Of a stretch of DNA of 64,000 nucleotides, positions 40,001 to 48,788 are shown piece after piece (position 1 is the first letter of the stretch; every line of letters begins with the position of its first letter). The stretch comes from Amycolatopsis balhimycina FH 1894. GTDB lineage: Bacteria > Actinomycetota > Actinomycetes > Mycobacteriales > Pseudonocardiaceae. A model generated the notes under the pieces. It was given only the letters and a program-made list of their open reading frames with translations. It did not search any database and was not told the origin of the DNA. A program made the translations under genes and the position numbers. Where the stretch lies: NCBI RefSeq assembly GCF_000384295.1, contig NZ_KB913037.1, positions 8,061,533-8,125,532 of the forward strand. The letters are read 5' to 3'.

Positions 40001-42100
40001 GTGAGTAGCTCCGAGCCCGCTGCCCTCTGGGACCTCCCGGAGAAGCCGTCTTCGCCGAAGGCGGCCCCCTCGCGTGCCCGGAAGAAGGCGCCGAAGCCGG
40101 GGGAGAAGGCGAAGGGCGCCCAGCAGCCCGCGCCCGAGCGGCCGGTCGCGCGGATCGTCGTCGACATCCCGCTGGCCCACCTCGACCGCACCTTCGACTA
40201 CCTGGTGCCGGAGAAACTGCACGAGACGGCCGTGCCCGGCTGCCGGGTGCGCGTCCGGTTCGCCGGGCAGCTGGTCGACGGCTACCTGATCGAACGCGGC
40301 GAGACCAGCGACTACGGCAGCAAGCTGGCGTTCCTCGACCGCGTGACCTCGCCCGAGCCGGTGCTGCCGCCGTCGCTGCACGCGGTCTGCCGGGCGGTCG
40401 CCGACCGCTACGGCGGCACGCTGTCGGACGTCCTGCGCCTGGCGATCCCGCCCCGGCACGCCAAGGCCGAGGGCGAACCGCCGCTCGCCCCCGCGGCGGC
40501 CCCTTCCGCACCGGACACGACGGCGTGGGCGCGGTACCAGCGTGGCCCGGCGTTCCTGGAGGCCCTCGCCGAGGGCAAGCCCGCCAACGCCGTCTGGCAG
40601 GCCCTGCCGGGCGAGGACTGGCCGCGCCGGCTGGCCGAAGCGGCGGCGACCGTGGCCGCTTCGGGCCGCGGGGCCGTGCTGGTGGTGCCGGACCACCGTG
40701 ACCTGACCCGGGTGTACGACGCGTGCGCGGCTTTGGTGGGCGAAGACGGCGTGGTGGCGCTCATCGCCGGGCTCGGGCCCGCCGAGCGGTACCGGCGCTG
40801 GCTGGCCGTGCTGCGTGGTTCGGTGCGGGTGGTCGTCGGGACGCGGGCGGCGATGTTCGCGCCGGTCCACGACCCGGGCCTGTTCGCCGTCTGGGACGAC
40901 GGCGACGACCTGCACCTCGACCAGCACGCGCCGTACCCGCACGTCCGGGACGTGCTGATGGACCGCGCACACGCGGCGAAGGCGTCACTGCTGGCCGGCG
41001 GGTTCGCCCGGACGGCCGAAGCCCAGCTGCTGGTCGAGTCGGGCTGGGCCGCACCGGTGCTCGCGGACCGCGCGACGCTGCGGTCTTCGGCTCCCCGCGT
41101 CACGCCGGTCGGCGAGGACTTCGACGTCGCCCGCGACGAGGCCGCCCGGGTGGCGCGCCTGCCGGCGGTGGCGTTCGAGGCCGCGCGGCAGGCGTTCTCG
41201 GCCGGCTTCCCGACACTGGTCCAGGTGCCGCGGCGCGGGTACGTGCCCGGTCTGGCCTGCGGGAACTGCCGCACCCCGGCGCACTGCCGTCGGTGCGCGG
41301 GGCCCCTCTCCCTGCCGGGCGGCACGATCGACGGGCAGCCGAAACCTCCGGCGTGCCACTGGTGCGGCGTCCCGGAAACAGCGTTCCGCTGCACGGCGTG
41401 CGGTTCGGTCCGGCTGCGCGCGGTGATCGTCGGCGCGAAGCGGACGGCGGAAGAGCTGGGCCGCGCGTTCCCGGGCATCCCGGTCCGCACGTCCGGGGCG
41501 GCGGAGGTCCTGGAATCGGTCCCGGGCAAACCGGCGCTGGTGGTGTGCACCCCGGGCGCGGAACCGGTGGCGGAGGGCGGCTACGGTGCGGCGCTGCTGC
41601 TCGACGGCTGGGCCCTGCTGGGACGTCAGGACCTGCGGGCGGGCGAAGAGACCCTGCGCCGCTGGATGGCGGCGGCGGCCCTGGTCCGCCCGGCATCCTC
41701 CGGCGGACGCGTGATCGTCGGCGCCGAGGCGGGGATGGCGGTGGTGCAGGCCCTGGTCCGCTGGGACCCGGCGTGGCACGCGGGCCAGGAGCTGGCGGAG
41801 CGCCGCGAGCTGGGCTTCCCGCCGGCGATGCGCATGGCGAGCGTGGAGGGCAGCCCGGCCGCGGTGGCGGGCTTCCTCGACGACCTGCCGCTCCCGGACT
41901 CCGGCGAGGTCCTGGGCCCGGTCCCGCTGGGCGAGCCGGACGAGGAGGGCAACGCGGAGCGCGAGCGAGCGCTGGTCCGCGTCTCCCGGGCGGAAGGCAA
42001 GGCCCTGGCGGCCTCGATCCACGCGGCGGCGGCCCGCCGCGACGCGAAGAAGGCCACGGAACCGATCCGCATCCAGCTCGACCCCCTCGACCTCATCTAA
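40001..42100 (+). CDS. priA: PriA-like primosomal protein N' (degenerate helicase)
   Basis: Replication-restart protein, 699 residues. The N-terminal DNA-binding domain (VARIVVDIPLAHLDRTFDYLVPEKL ... GCRVRVRFAGQ) is typical of PriA. The helicase part has lost Walker A and the DEAH box: GRGAVLVVPDHRDL and VWDDGDDLHLDQHAPYPHVRD stand in their place. Two zinc-binding Cys clusters remain (CGNCRTPAHCRRC, CHWCGVPETAFRCTAC). Loss of helicase motifs is known for actinobacterial PriA, so it probably works as a loading platform. The GTG at 40001 is chosen because there is no good upstream start. Confidence 0.93.
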   Translation: MSSSEPAALWDLPEKPSSPKAAPSRARKKAPKPGEKAKGAQQPAPERPVARIVVDIPLAHLDRTFDYLVPEKLHETAVPGCRVRVRFAGQLVDGYLIERGETSDYGSKLAFLDRVTSPEPVLPPSLHAVCRAVADRYGGTLSDVLRLAIPPRHAKAEGEPPLAPAAAPSAPDTTAWARYQRGPAFLEALAEGKPANAVWQALPGEDWPRRLAEAAATVAASGRGAVLVVPDHRDLTRVYDACAALVGEDGVVALIAGLGPAERYRRWLAVLRGSVRVVVGTRAAMFAPVHDPGLFAVWDDGDDLHLDQHAPYPHVRDVLMDRAHAAKASLLAGGFARTAEAQLLVESGWAAPVLADRATLRSSAPRVTPVGEDFDVARDEAARVARLPAVAFEAARQAFSAGFPTLVQVPRRGYVPGLACGNCRTPAHCRRCAGPLSLPGGTIDGQPKPPACHWCGVPETAFRCTACGSVRLRAVIVGAKRTAEELGRAFPGIPVRTSGAAEVLESVPGKPALVVCTPGAEPVAEGGYGAALLLDGWALLGRQDLRAGEETLRRWMAAAALVRPASSGGRVIVGAEAGMAVVQALVRWDPAWHAGQELAERRELGFPPAMRMASVEGSPAAVAGFLDDLPLPDSGEVLGPVPLGEPDEEGNAERERALVRVSRAEGKALAASIHAAAARRDAKKATEPIRIQLDPLDLI

Positions 42101-42106
42101 CGGAGT

Positions 42107-42304
42107 CGTGTCGTCCCTTCAATCACGCGTGTCGACCCCCGAATCACGAGTGATCCCCCTTCAATCACACGTGATGCCCGCTCGATCACGGGTGATTCCC
42201 GTTCCCGCACCCGGATCTCGTGTGCGGGAACCCCGAATTCGCGTGACGGAAGACGGAACTGGCGTGATTGGAGGGGCATCACTCGTGATTGAAGGGACGA
42301 CACG
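42107..42304. repeat. Symmetrical 198-bp element of 21-bp-period palindromic iterons, copy 2
   Basis: The ends are perfect 21-bp inverted repeats beginning CGTGTCGTCCCTTCAATCAC. On the left, units starting ATCAC occur at 42122, 42143, 42164 and 42185, exactly 21 bp apart. On the right, reverse-oriented units end at 42247, 42268 and 42289, again 21 bp apart, the first two degenerate. The centre holds a hairpin GTTCCCGCAC/GTGCGGGAAC (42201-42231). The element fills the gap between priA and the convergent peptidase-like gene. It encodes nothing recognisable. Confidence 0.85.
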
Positions 42305-42307
42305 GCG

Positions 42308-43663
42308 TCAGCGGGGCAGGACCGTGCCCGGCAGGGACTCCACCGCCGCCCGCGGGGATTCCGTTGCCTGGCGTGGAGTTCCGGAGTCCGGGCCGGCGGC
42401 CGCGGCTGTTGCCAGGGTGATCACCTGGGCGGTGATCGCCTGGCGGCGGGCCTCGAAGTCCGCGTCCGTCAGCGCCGCCGGGTCCGTGGGCTGGCCCAGC
42501 ACCGGGGTGTGCAGGTGCCCGCCCGCCACCGACGTCAGCCCCAGGCCGAGGCGGACGCGGTTGCTGCGGAACATGGACTCGTTCGACAGGTAGTTCCCAC
42601 CGCCGCCGGAGGCCGCGATCTCGCCCGGAGCCGGGGCGTCCGAGCGGCACACCGTCGTTCCCTGGCCCGGGTGCGCCGGATCCGGCCACACGCAGAACGC
42701 CTGGTTGAAGTTCACCGGGTAAGCGCCGGTCACTCCGAGCATCCGCGAGTACGGCAGCGTCGTCTCGATGAACTGGACGTCCGGCTGCGGCCAGCCCGCG
42801 GCCGGCGGCACGCCACCGGTCACCGAGACGTTGTTGTTGTCCGGGAAGCCGCCGCGCCAGGCGCCGGCCCAGCGTTCGACGTCGAACCGGCCGGGACGGC
42901 CCTGGCTGATCGTCATCAGTACGTCCGGGCGCCGCGCGCGGTCGCGCAGTGCCGAGCCGTACGCCGCTTCCACGATGCCCTCGTCGAAATACCCCCACAC
43001 GACCGGAAAGCTCACCGCCTGCACCACGGCCGGGCCGGACGGCGTGTCGAGGACCCGCCCGTCGAGCTGCAGCGCCGACGCCCCGGCCGGGTTCGAGATC
43101 CGGACGCCGGTGCCGTCGAGCTGGAAGGGGTCGAACCCGCTCACCATGACCCGCCGCGTCTTGCCGGCCGGGAAGCGGACGTCGTCGAGGCCGCGCGAGC
43201 CGCGGTCGAACGCCGACAGCATTGAATGGCGGTCTGGCAACGAGAAGGACGGCGCCCACTGCCGCACCGCGCTGCTGAGCTGCAGCCTCGCCCAGTACAG
43301 CGGCCGGTCGTCGAAGCGGTCGAGCGTGCCGAGGTCGGGACGGCGGCCCTGGGCGCGGTCGACGGCCGTCCGCCACAGGCGGTCACCGGCCTGCGTGACG
43401 ACGCGTTCGGCCCGCCTCGGGGTGCGCGCCGCGCAGAGATCGTGCTTCACCTCGGCGACGAACGGGGCGAGCCCGGCGAGCCGGACGAGTTCGGGGCCGA
43501 CGGCGGGTCCGCCGGCCGGCATCGTCGCGGTCAGCCGCTGTTCCTCCACGGTCAGCGGAACGGCTGTGTCGAAGCAGGCCCGCGGTGGCGTGGCCGCGGC
43601 GACCCCGGGGAACGCGAACACCGGCACGGCGGCGAGCAGCGGGAGCAGGGCGGAAAAGCGCAC
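42308..43663 (-). CDS. Secreted pyroglutamyl-peptidase-like (C15) protein with Cys-to-Ser active site
   Basis: A 451-residue exported protein with signal peptide MRFSALLPLLAAVPVFAFPGVAAA. After ~145 residues of unique sequence comes a C15-like domain: VMVSGFDPFQLDG (~174), the Glu region SQGRPGRFDVERWA (~262), GNYLSNESMFRS (~356) and GGHLHTPVL (~384). In characterised enzymes the nucleophile lies in a YVCNH-type motif; here it reads YLSNE, so Ser replaces Cys, while Glu and His appear kept. It may be a serine variant or a non-catalytic binder. It diverges from gamma-glutamyltransferase. Confidence 0.72.
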   Translation of the reverse strand: MRFSALLPLLAAVPVFAFPGVAAATPPRACFDTAVPLTVEEQRLTATMPAGGPAVGPELVRLAGLAPFVAEVKHDLCAARTPRRAERVVTQAGDRLWRTAVDRAQGRRPDLGTLDRFDDRPLYWARLQLSSAVRQWAPSFSLPDRHSMLSAFDRGSRGLDDVRFPAGKTRRVMVSGFDPFQLDGTGVRISNPAGASALQLDGRVLDTPSGPAVVQAVSFPVVWGYFDEGIVEAAYGSALRDRARRPDVLMTISQGRPGRFDVERWAGAWRGGFPDNNNVSVTGGVPPAAGWPQPDVQFIETTLPYSRMLGVTGAYPVNFNQAFCVWPDPAHPGQGTTVCRSDAPAPGEIAASGGGGNYLSNESMFRSNRVRLGLGLTSVAGGHLHTPVLGQPTDPAALTDADFEARRQAITAQVITLATAAAAGPDSGTPRQATESPRAAVESLPGTVLPR

Positions 43664-43787
43664 GGGTTTCCCTCCACGTCGTGGACGACCTCCGGCGCCG
43701 AGTCTTCCGGTTCGCCCGCGATCCGCGTAGGGGCATTAGTCGGTTGGCGACTTGAAGCCGCTTGGGGCAAAGGGCAGACTCGCCCGC

Positions 43788-45584
43788 ATGTCCGCGCACC
43801 GGAGTCGCACCCTCGTCATCGCCGCCACGGCCGCGCTCGTCACGACCGTCGCGGCCGGACCCGCTTCAGCCGCCACCCCCACGCCGAAGTCGCCGGTCGC
43901 CGCCGGTTTCGGCGGTGCCGTGGCCAGCATCGACGCCGACGCCACCGCGATCGGCACCCAGGTCCTGCGCGACGGCGGGAACGCCGTCGACGCGGCCGTC
44001 GCGGTCGCCGCCACGCTCGGGGTCACCGATCCGTTCTCCGCCGGCGTCGGCGGCGGCGGGTTCTTCGTCTACTACGACGCGAAGACCCACCAGGTGCACA
44101 CCCTGGACGGCCGCGAGACCGCGCCGAAGACCGCCGACGCGAACCTGTTCGTCGAGAACGGCCAGCCGCTGCCGTTCAGCGACGCGGTCACCAGCGGCCT
44201 CAGCGTCGGCGTGCCCGGCACGCCCGCGACGTGGGCCGAAGCCCTGCGCAAGTGGGGGACGCGGTCGCTGGCGAAGACGCTGAAGCCCGCGGAGAACCTG
44301 GCCCGCACCGGGTTCGTCGTCGACAAGACGTTCCAGACGCAGATCGCGAACAACGCCGCGCGGTTCTCGGCGTTCCCGTCGACGCGGTCGCTGTACCTGC
44401 CGGACGGCGCGCCCCCGGCGCCCGGGACCGTCTTCAAGAACCCCGACCTGGCCGCGACGTACGCGCAGCTCGAACGCCGCGGCGTCGGCGCGCTCTACGA
44501 CGGCCCGATCGGCGCGGACATCGCGAAGACGGTCCAGCAGCCGCCGAAGGACCCGGCCTCGCCGCTGAACGTGCGGCCCGGCAAGCTCACCACCGCCGAC
44601 CTCGCCGCCTACGACGTGATCGAGCGCCGCCCGACCCACGCGACCTACCAGGGGCTCGACGTCTACGGCATGCCGGCGCCGTCCTCGGGCGGGCTCACCG
44701 TCGGCGAGGCGCTCAACATCCTCGAGAACTTCGACCTCAAGAACGCGAGCAAGGCCGACTACCTGCAGTACTTCCTGGAGTCGACGCGGTTCGCCTTCGC
44801 CGACCGCAACCGCTGGATCGGCGACCCGGCCTTCATCGACGTGCCCGCCAGGGAGCTCCTGAGCCAGCGCTTCGCCGACACGCGGGCGTGCCTGATCTCG
44901 AAGGACAAGGCCGCGACCAGCCCGGTCGCCCCGGCCGACCCCCGGCGGCCGGCTCCGTGCGCTGCGGGCGCGACCGCCGCGCCGACGCCGTACGAGGGTG
45001 AGAACACCACGCACCTCACGGTCGCCGACAAGTGGGGCAACGTCGTCGCCTACACGCTGACGATCGAGCAGGAGGGCGGCAGCGGCATCGTCGTGCCGGG
45101 CCGCGGGTTCCTGCTCAACAACGAGCTGACCGACTTCTCGTTCACGCCGGTGACGCCGGGCGTGCCCGACCCGAACCTGCCCGGCCCGGGCAAGCGGCCG
45201 CGCTCGTCGATGGCGCCGACGATCGTGCTCAAGGACGGACGGCCGTTCTTCGCCACCGGCTCGCCGGGCGGCGCGTCGATCATCACGACCACGCTGCAGG
45301 TGCTGCTCGGCCGGATCGACCGCGGCCTGTCGCTGGAGGACGCCATCGCGGCACCACGCGCGTCGCAGCGCAACTCGGCGGCGGCCCAGGTGGAGCAGGC
45401 GTTCCTCGACCAGCCCGAGACGGCGGTGCTGAAGGCCCGCGGCCAGGGCTTCTCGACAGCGCCCGCGGAGATCGGCGCGGCAACGGGAGTGGAGCGCCTG
45501 CGCGACGGCCGCTGGCTGGCGGCGGCGGAACCGGTCCGGCGTGGTCAAGGGGCGGCCCAGGTGGTGTACCCGGCGAACTGGTAG
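43788..45584 (+). CDS. ggt: Secreted gamma-glutamyltransferase
   Basis: Cleaves gamma-glutamyl bonds of glutathione and related peptides outside the cell. It has 598 residues. The signal peptide ends ...TTVAAGPASA. The autoprocessing Thr lies in ENTTHLTVAD (~407), dividing large and small subunits. GGGFFVYYDAKTH and DGRETAP belong to the substrate pocket, and TGSPGGASIITTTLQV to the small subunit. The ATG at 43788 is preferred over an upstream TTG. It shares a 124-base promoter region with the divergent pyroglutamyl-peptidase-like gene. Confidence 0.95.
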   Translation: MSAHRSRTLVIAATAALVTTVAAGPASAATPTPKSPVAAGFGGAVASIDADATAIGTQVLRDGGNAVDAAVAVAATLGVTDPFSAGVGGGGFFVYYDAKTHQVHTLDGRETAPKTADANLFVENGQPLPFSDAVTSGLSVGVPGTPATWAEALRKWGTRSLAKTLKPAENLARTGFVVDKTFQTQIANNAARFSAFPSTRSLYLPDGAPPAPGTVFKNPDLAATYAQLERRGVGALYDGPIGADIAKTVQQPPKDPASPLNVRPGKLTTADLAAYDVIERRPTHATYQGLDVYGMPAPSSGGLTVGEALNILENFDLKNASKADYLQYFLESTRFAFADRNRWIGDPAFIDVPARELLSQRFADTRACLISKDKAATSPVAPADPRRPAPCAAGATAAPTPYEGENTTHLTVADKWGNVVAYTLTIEQEGGSGIVVPGRGFLLNNELTDFSFTPVTPGVPDPNLPGPGKRPRSSMAPTIVLKDGRPFFATGSPGGASIITTTLQVLLGRIDRGLSLEDAIAAPRASQRNSAAAQVEQAFLDQPETAVLKARGQGFSTAPAEIGAATGVERLRDGRWLAAAEPVRRGQGAAQVVYPANW

Positions 45585-45686
45585 CGGAGGCCCAACGCGG
45601 CCCCCACCCGCCCTGGGGGGCGTGCCCTTGTCCAGTCTATCGTCGGCCCCCGACGAAAGCCGGGAACGGCCGCCGCCGGGGGCGGG

Positions 45687-45716
45687 TTGTCCACATCACG
45701 GCCGGGCTGTGGACAA
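45687..45716. promoter_or_regulatory. Inverted pair of perfect DnaA boxes
   Basis: TTGTCCACA (45687-45695) and TGTGGACAA (45708-45716) are exact matches to the actinobacterial DnaA box, in head-to-head orientation with 12 bases between. The flanking GGG and CCC extend the inverted repeat to a 13-base arm. Confidence 0.65.
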
Positions 45717-45824
45717 CCCGCGATGAGCGTGCCGAGTCCACGTCCCGGCCCGGGCGTGGGCACCCGGCCTGACCTGCGGACCGGCGCATCGGGGCACTGG
45801 CGCGCCCGGCGCACCGGGGCCTTC

Positions 45825-45830
45825 TAGACT
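45825..45830 (+). promoter_or_regulatory. -10 element TAGACT
   Basis: TAGACT is followed after eight bases by an ATG at 45839, predicting a transcript that starts at or just before that ATG and so is leaderless for the micro-ORF upstream of fmt. Confidence 0.5.
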
Positions 45831-45838
45831 CAGCCTCG

Positions 45839-45886
45839 ATGTTCCAGCCACCTGAAACCCTGCTCCCGCCGGGGGTGGGCCGATGA
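45839..45886 (+). CDS. 15-codon proline-rich micro-ORF overlapping fmt
   Basis: The frame reads [15 protein letters not shown] and its TGA overlaps the fmt ATG (ATGA). It begins at the predicted transcription start. PPE and PPG are strong EF-P-dependent stalling motifs, so it could be a coupled leader peptide. It may also be fortuitous, since the fmt ribosome-binding site GGGGGTGG lies within it. Confidence 0.4.
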   Translation: MFQPPETLLPPGVGR

Positions 45887-46809
45887 AGCTCGTCTTCGCC
45901 GGCACCCCCGAACCGGCGGTTCCCGCCCTGCGCGCCCTGCTCGACTCCGGCCGGCACGAGGTCGTTGCCGTTGTCACCCGGCCCGATGCGCAGGCCGGGC
46001 GCGGCCGGCGGGTCGTCCGGTCGCCCGTCGGGGCGCTCGCCGATGACCACGGCATCGAAGTCCTCACTCCCGCTCGGGCCGGTGACCCCGCCTTCCTCGC
46101 CCGGCTCACCGAGCTCGCGCCGGACGCCTGCCCGGTCGTCGCCTACGGGGCGCTGCTGCCGCAGGCCGCGCTCGACATTCCGCGGCTGGGCTGGGTCAAC
46201 CTGCACTTCTCGCTGCTGCCGGCGTGGCGGGGCGCCGCCCCGGTGCAGGCCGCCATCCGGGCCGGGGACGAGATCACCGGCGCGTCGACCTTCCGGATCG
46301 TCAAGGAGCTGGACGCGGGCCCGGTCTACGGTGTCGTCACCGAGACCATCGGGGGCACCGACACGGCGGGTGTGCTGCTCGGGCGGCTCGCCGAGTCCGG
46401 GGCCAAGCTGCTGCTGTCCACGATGGACGGTCTGGCCGACGGCAGCCTGGTCGCGCGGGAACAGCCCGCCGAAGGGGTCAGCTACGCGCCGAAGGTGACG
46501 GTCGAGGACGCGCGGGTGTCCTTCGCCGACCCGGCGTCGGCGGTCGACCGGCAGATCCGGTCGGTCACCCCGGAGCCGGGCGCGTGGGCCGAGTTCCGCG
46601 GGGAACGGTTCAAGCTCGGCCCGGTCACGGTGCTCGACGAACCCGGCCCGCCGCCGGGCGAGATCGTGGTCGAACGCAAACGGGTGCTGGTCGGGACGGC
46701 GACGAAGCCGCTGCGGCTCGGCGAAGTCCAGGCACCCGGCAAGAAACGGATGGCGGCCACCGACTGGGCGCGCGGTACGAGGATCGACCAAGGAGAGCGC
46801 CTCCGGTGA
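45883..46809 (+). CDS. fmt: Methionyl-tRNA formyltransferase
   Basis: Formylates initiator Met-tRNA using 10-formyl-tetrahydrofolate. It has 308 residues. The N-terminal [16 protein letters not shown] and the folate-site [20 protein letters not shown] are intact; a C-terminal OB-like domain follows. The ATG at 45883 is preceded by GGGGGTGG. The stop overlaps the rsmB GTG. In M. tuberculosis fmt is likewise followed by the rsmB homologue and rpe. Confidence 0.97.
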   Translation: MKLVFAGTPEPAVPALRALLDSGRHEVVAVVTRPDAQAGRGRRVVRSPVGALADDHGIEVLTPARAGDPAFLARLTELAPDACPVVAYGALLPQAALDIPRLGWVNLHFSLLPAWRGAAPVQAAIRAGDEITGASTFRIVKELDAGPVYGVVTETIGGTDTAGVLLGRLAESGAKLLLSTMDGLADGSLVAREQPAEGVSYAPKVTVEDARVSFADPASAVDRQIRSVTPEPGAWAEFRGERFKLGPVTVLDEPGPPPGEIVVERKRVLVGTATKPLRLGEVQAPGKKRMAATDWARGTRIDQGERLR

Positions 46810-48230
46810 ACGACAACAGGGAACGACGCCCGTCACGGCCGCAGCGGGGCCGCCCGGCACCGCGCAAGGAGGGGCCGCGCCGCCCGCCGGAGGTGGACCC
46901 CGCCCGGCAGGCCGCCTACGACGTCCTCGCGGCTGTCCGGACGAAGGACGCCTACGCCAACCTGGTCCTGCCGGACCTGCTGCGCGAGCGGCGGATCACC
47001 GGCCGGGACGCGGCGCTGGCCACCGAGCTGACGTACGGCACGGCGCGGGCGCAGGGCCTGCTCGACGCGATCATCGAGTCGTGCGCCGAGCGCCCGCTGG
47101 CCAAGACCGATCCCGCGGTGCTCGACGCGCTGCGCCTCGGCGTCTACCAGCTGCTGCGCACACGCATCCCCGAGCACGCCGCCGTGACGTCCACTGTGGA
47201 CCTCGTGCGCGCGGAAGCCGGTTCGTGGGCCACGGGTTTCGCGAACGCCATCCTGCGTAAGGTGTCCGAAAAGGACGAATCGACCTGGCTGGACGAGGTG
47301 GCGCCGGACGAAGTCGCCGACCCGATCGGGGCCTACGCGCTGCGGACCGCGCACCCGCGCTGGATCGCGCGGTCGTTCGCCGAAGCGCTGGGCGACAAGG
47401 GTGCCGGCCTCAAGGCCGCCCTGGAAGCCGACGACGCGCGTCCCGAGGTGCACCTCGTCGGCCGCCCGGGTGAGATCAGCGCCGACGAGCTCGCCGCGAT
47501 CACCGGCGGCGACCCGGCGCCCTATTCGCCCTACGGCGTGCGCCTGCCCGCCGGGGCCGGCGACCCGGCCGACGTCGAACCGGTCCGCGAACGGCTCGCC
47601 GCGGTGCAGGACGAGGGCAGCCAGCTCTGCGCGATCGCCGCGACGAAGGTGCCCCTCGAAGGCTCCGACGAGCGCTGGCTCGACCTGTGCGCCGGTCCCG
47701 GCGGCAAGGCCGCGCTGCTCGGCGCGCTGGCCGCGATGAGCGGGGCCACCGTGGACGCCGTCGAGAAGGCGCCGCACCGCGCGAAGCTCGTCGAGAAGGC
47801 CACGAGCGGCCTGCCCGTCACTGTCCACGTCGCCGACGGCCGCGAAAGTGGCCTGGAGCCGGGGTACGACCGCATTCTGGTCGACGCGCCGTGCAGCGGG
47901 CTCGGCGCGCTGCGGCGGCGGCCGGAGGCGCGCTGGCGCCGTCAGCCGTCCGACGTCGCGGACCTCACGAAGCTGCAGGGCGAGCTGCTCACCGCGGCCT
48001 ACGACCTGCTGCGGCCCGGCGGCGCGCTCACCTACGTCGTCTGCTCGCCGCACCTGGCCGAGACCGAAGGCGTCTTCGCGGAGACGGCCCGGCGGCTCAA
48101 GGCCGAGATCCTGGACTCCCGCGAACTCTTCCCGGGCGTGCCGGAGCTCGGCGACGGTCCGTACGTGCAGCTGTGGCCGCACCGCCACGGCACGGACGCG
48201 ATGTTCTGCGCGGTCCTGCGCAAACCGTGA
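46806..48230 (+). CDS. rsmB: 16S rRNA (cytosine-5) methyltransferase RsmB
   Basis: Methylates C967 of 16S rRNA (E. coli numbering). It has 474 residues with an Arg/Pro-rich start, then a NusB-like RNA-binding domain (~30-160). The SAM domain follows, with [17 protein letters not shown] (motif I), [21 protein letters not shown] (motif IV Cys) and [14 protein letters not shown] (catalytic motif VI Cys). The GTG overlaps fmt and the stop overlaps the flavoprotein start. Confidence 0.96.
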   Translation: MNDNRERRPSRPQRGRPAPRKEGPRRPPEVDPARQAAYDVLAAVRTKDAYANLVLPDLLRERRITGRDAALATELTYGTARAQGLLDAIIESCAERPLAKTDPAVLDALRLGVYQLLRTRIPEHAAVTSTVDLVRAEAGSWATGFANAILRKVSEKDESTWLDEVAPDEVADPIGAYALRTAHPRWIARSFAEALGDKGAGLKAALEADDARPEVHLVGRPGEISADELAAITGGDPAPYSPYGVRLPAGAGDPADVEPVRERLAAVQDEGSQLCAIAATKVPLEGSDERWLDLCAGPGGKAALLGALAAMSGATVDAVEKAPHRAKLVEKATSGLPVTVHVADGRESGLEPGYDRILVDAPCSGLGALRRRPEARWRRQPSDVADLTKLQGELLTAAYDLLRPGGALTYVVCSPHLAETEGVFAETARRLKAEILDSRELFPGVPELGDGPYVQLWPHRHGTDAMFCAVLRKP

Positions 48231-48724
48231 GGGACCTCGGGCTGGTCGGCAGCTCGTGCGGCGGGCTGGACGTCCGGTTCGCCGCCGAGCTGGTGGCACC
48301 CGCCGCGGCGCGCGGCTGGCGGCCGGCGGTCACGCTGACGCCGGCCGCGTACCGCTGGCTCGAGGCGGCCGGCGGGCTCGACGCCGTCGCCGCGGGCACC
48401 GACCTGCCGGTCCGCAGCGTCTCCCGGCTGCCGGGGGAACCGCGGCCGCACCCGGACCCGGACGTGTTCCTCTTCGCCCCGGCGTCGGCGAACTCGGTCG
48501 CCAAGCTCGCCCTCGGCATCGCCGACAACCAGGCCCTGACCGTTCTCGGCGACGTGCTCGGCGCGCCCGGGATCACGATCGTCGTGGCCTACCAGATCCA
48601 CGACACCCGGGTGCACCACCCGGCGTGGCAGCGCCACCTCGACACCCTCGCGGGCGCCGGGGTGACGCTGCACCGGCTCGACGTCCGGCGCCCGTGGACC
48701 GAGGTCCTCGACCTGCTGCCCTGA
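48227..48724 (+). CDS. Stand-alone flavoprotein (CoaC/Dfp-like fold)
   Basis: A 165-residue protein of the homo-oligomeric flavin-containing Cys decarboxylase fold. LGLVGSSCGGLDVRFAAELVAPAAARGW corresponds to the FMN-binding N-terminus and VFLFAPASANSVAKLALGIADN to the APATANT-type loop. The motif PAMHxxMW of CoaC is absent; the region reads VVAYQIHDTRVHHPAWQRHL. It is translationally coupled to rsmB. Substrate unknown; decarboxylation of a peptidyl or small-molecule cysteine is one possibility. It is not explained by the RNA-modification neighbours. Confidence 0.8.
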   Translation: MRDLGLVGSSCGGLDVRFAAELVAPAAARGWRPAVTLTPAAYRWLEAAGGLDAVAAGTDLPVRSVSRLPGEPRPHPDPDVFLFAPASANSVAKLALGIADNQALTVLGDVLGAPGITIVVAYQIHDTRVHHPAWQRHLDTLAGAGVTLHRLDVRRPWTEVLDLLP

Positions 48725-48734
48725 GCAAGCCCGC

Positions 48735-48755
48735 GGGGGTGCCCCCCCCCGTTTT
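48735..48755 (+). terminator. G5/C9 hairpin with T-run
   Basis: GGGGG (48735-48739) pairs with a run of nine C (48742-48750) and is followed by GTTTT. It lies between the flavoprotein gene and a convergent gene. The nine-base homopolymer makes the exact length uncertain. Confidence 0.6.
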
Positions 48756-48788
48756 CCACGCTACCGGCAGGCACCGACAGTTCCGGGC

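Larger units (their letters stand above)
45585..45838. other. Intergenic region before fmt
   Basis: No long coding frame with family resemblance. It contains GC-rich sequence after ggt, the inverted DnaA-box pair (45687-45716), a GGCCCGGGC palindrome region near 45750 and, at its end, the fmt promoter. Confidence 0.6.

Noticed and set aside
42107..42304. Insertion sequence or MITE with terminal inverted repeats
   Set aside because: The inverted ends are explained by internal iteron units in opposite orientation; no target-site duplication or transposase was seen. Left as a repeat element.
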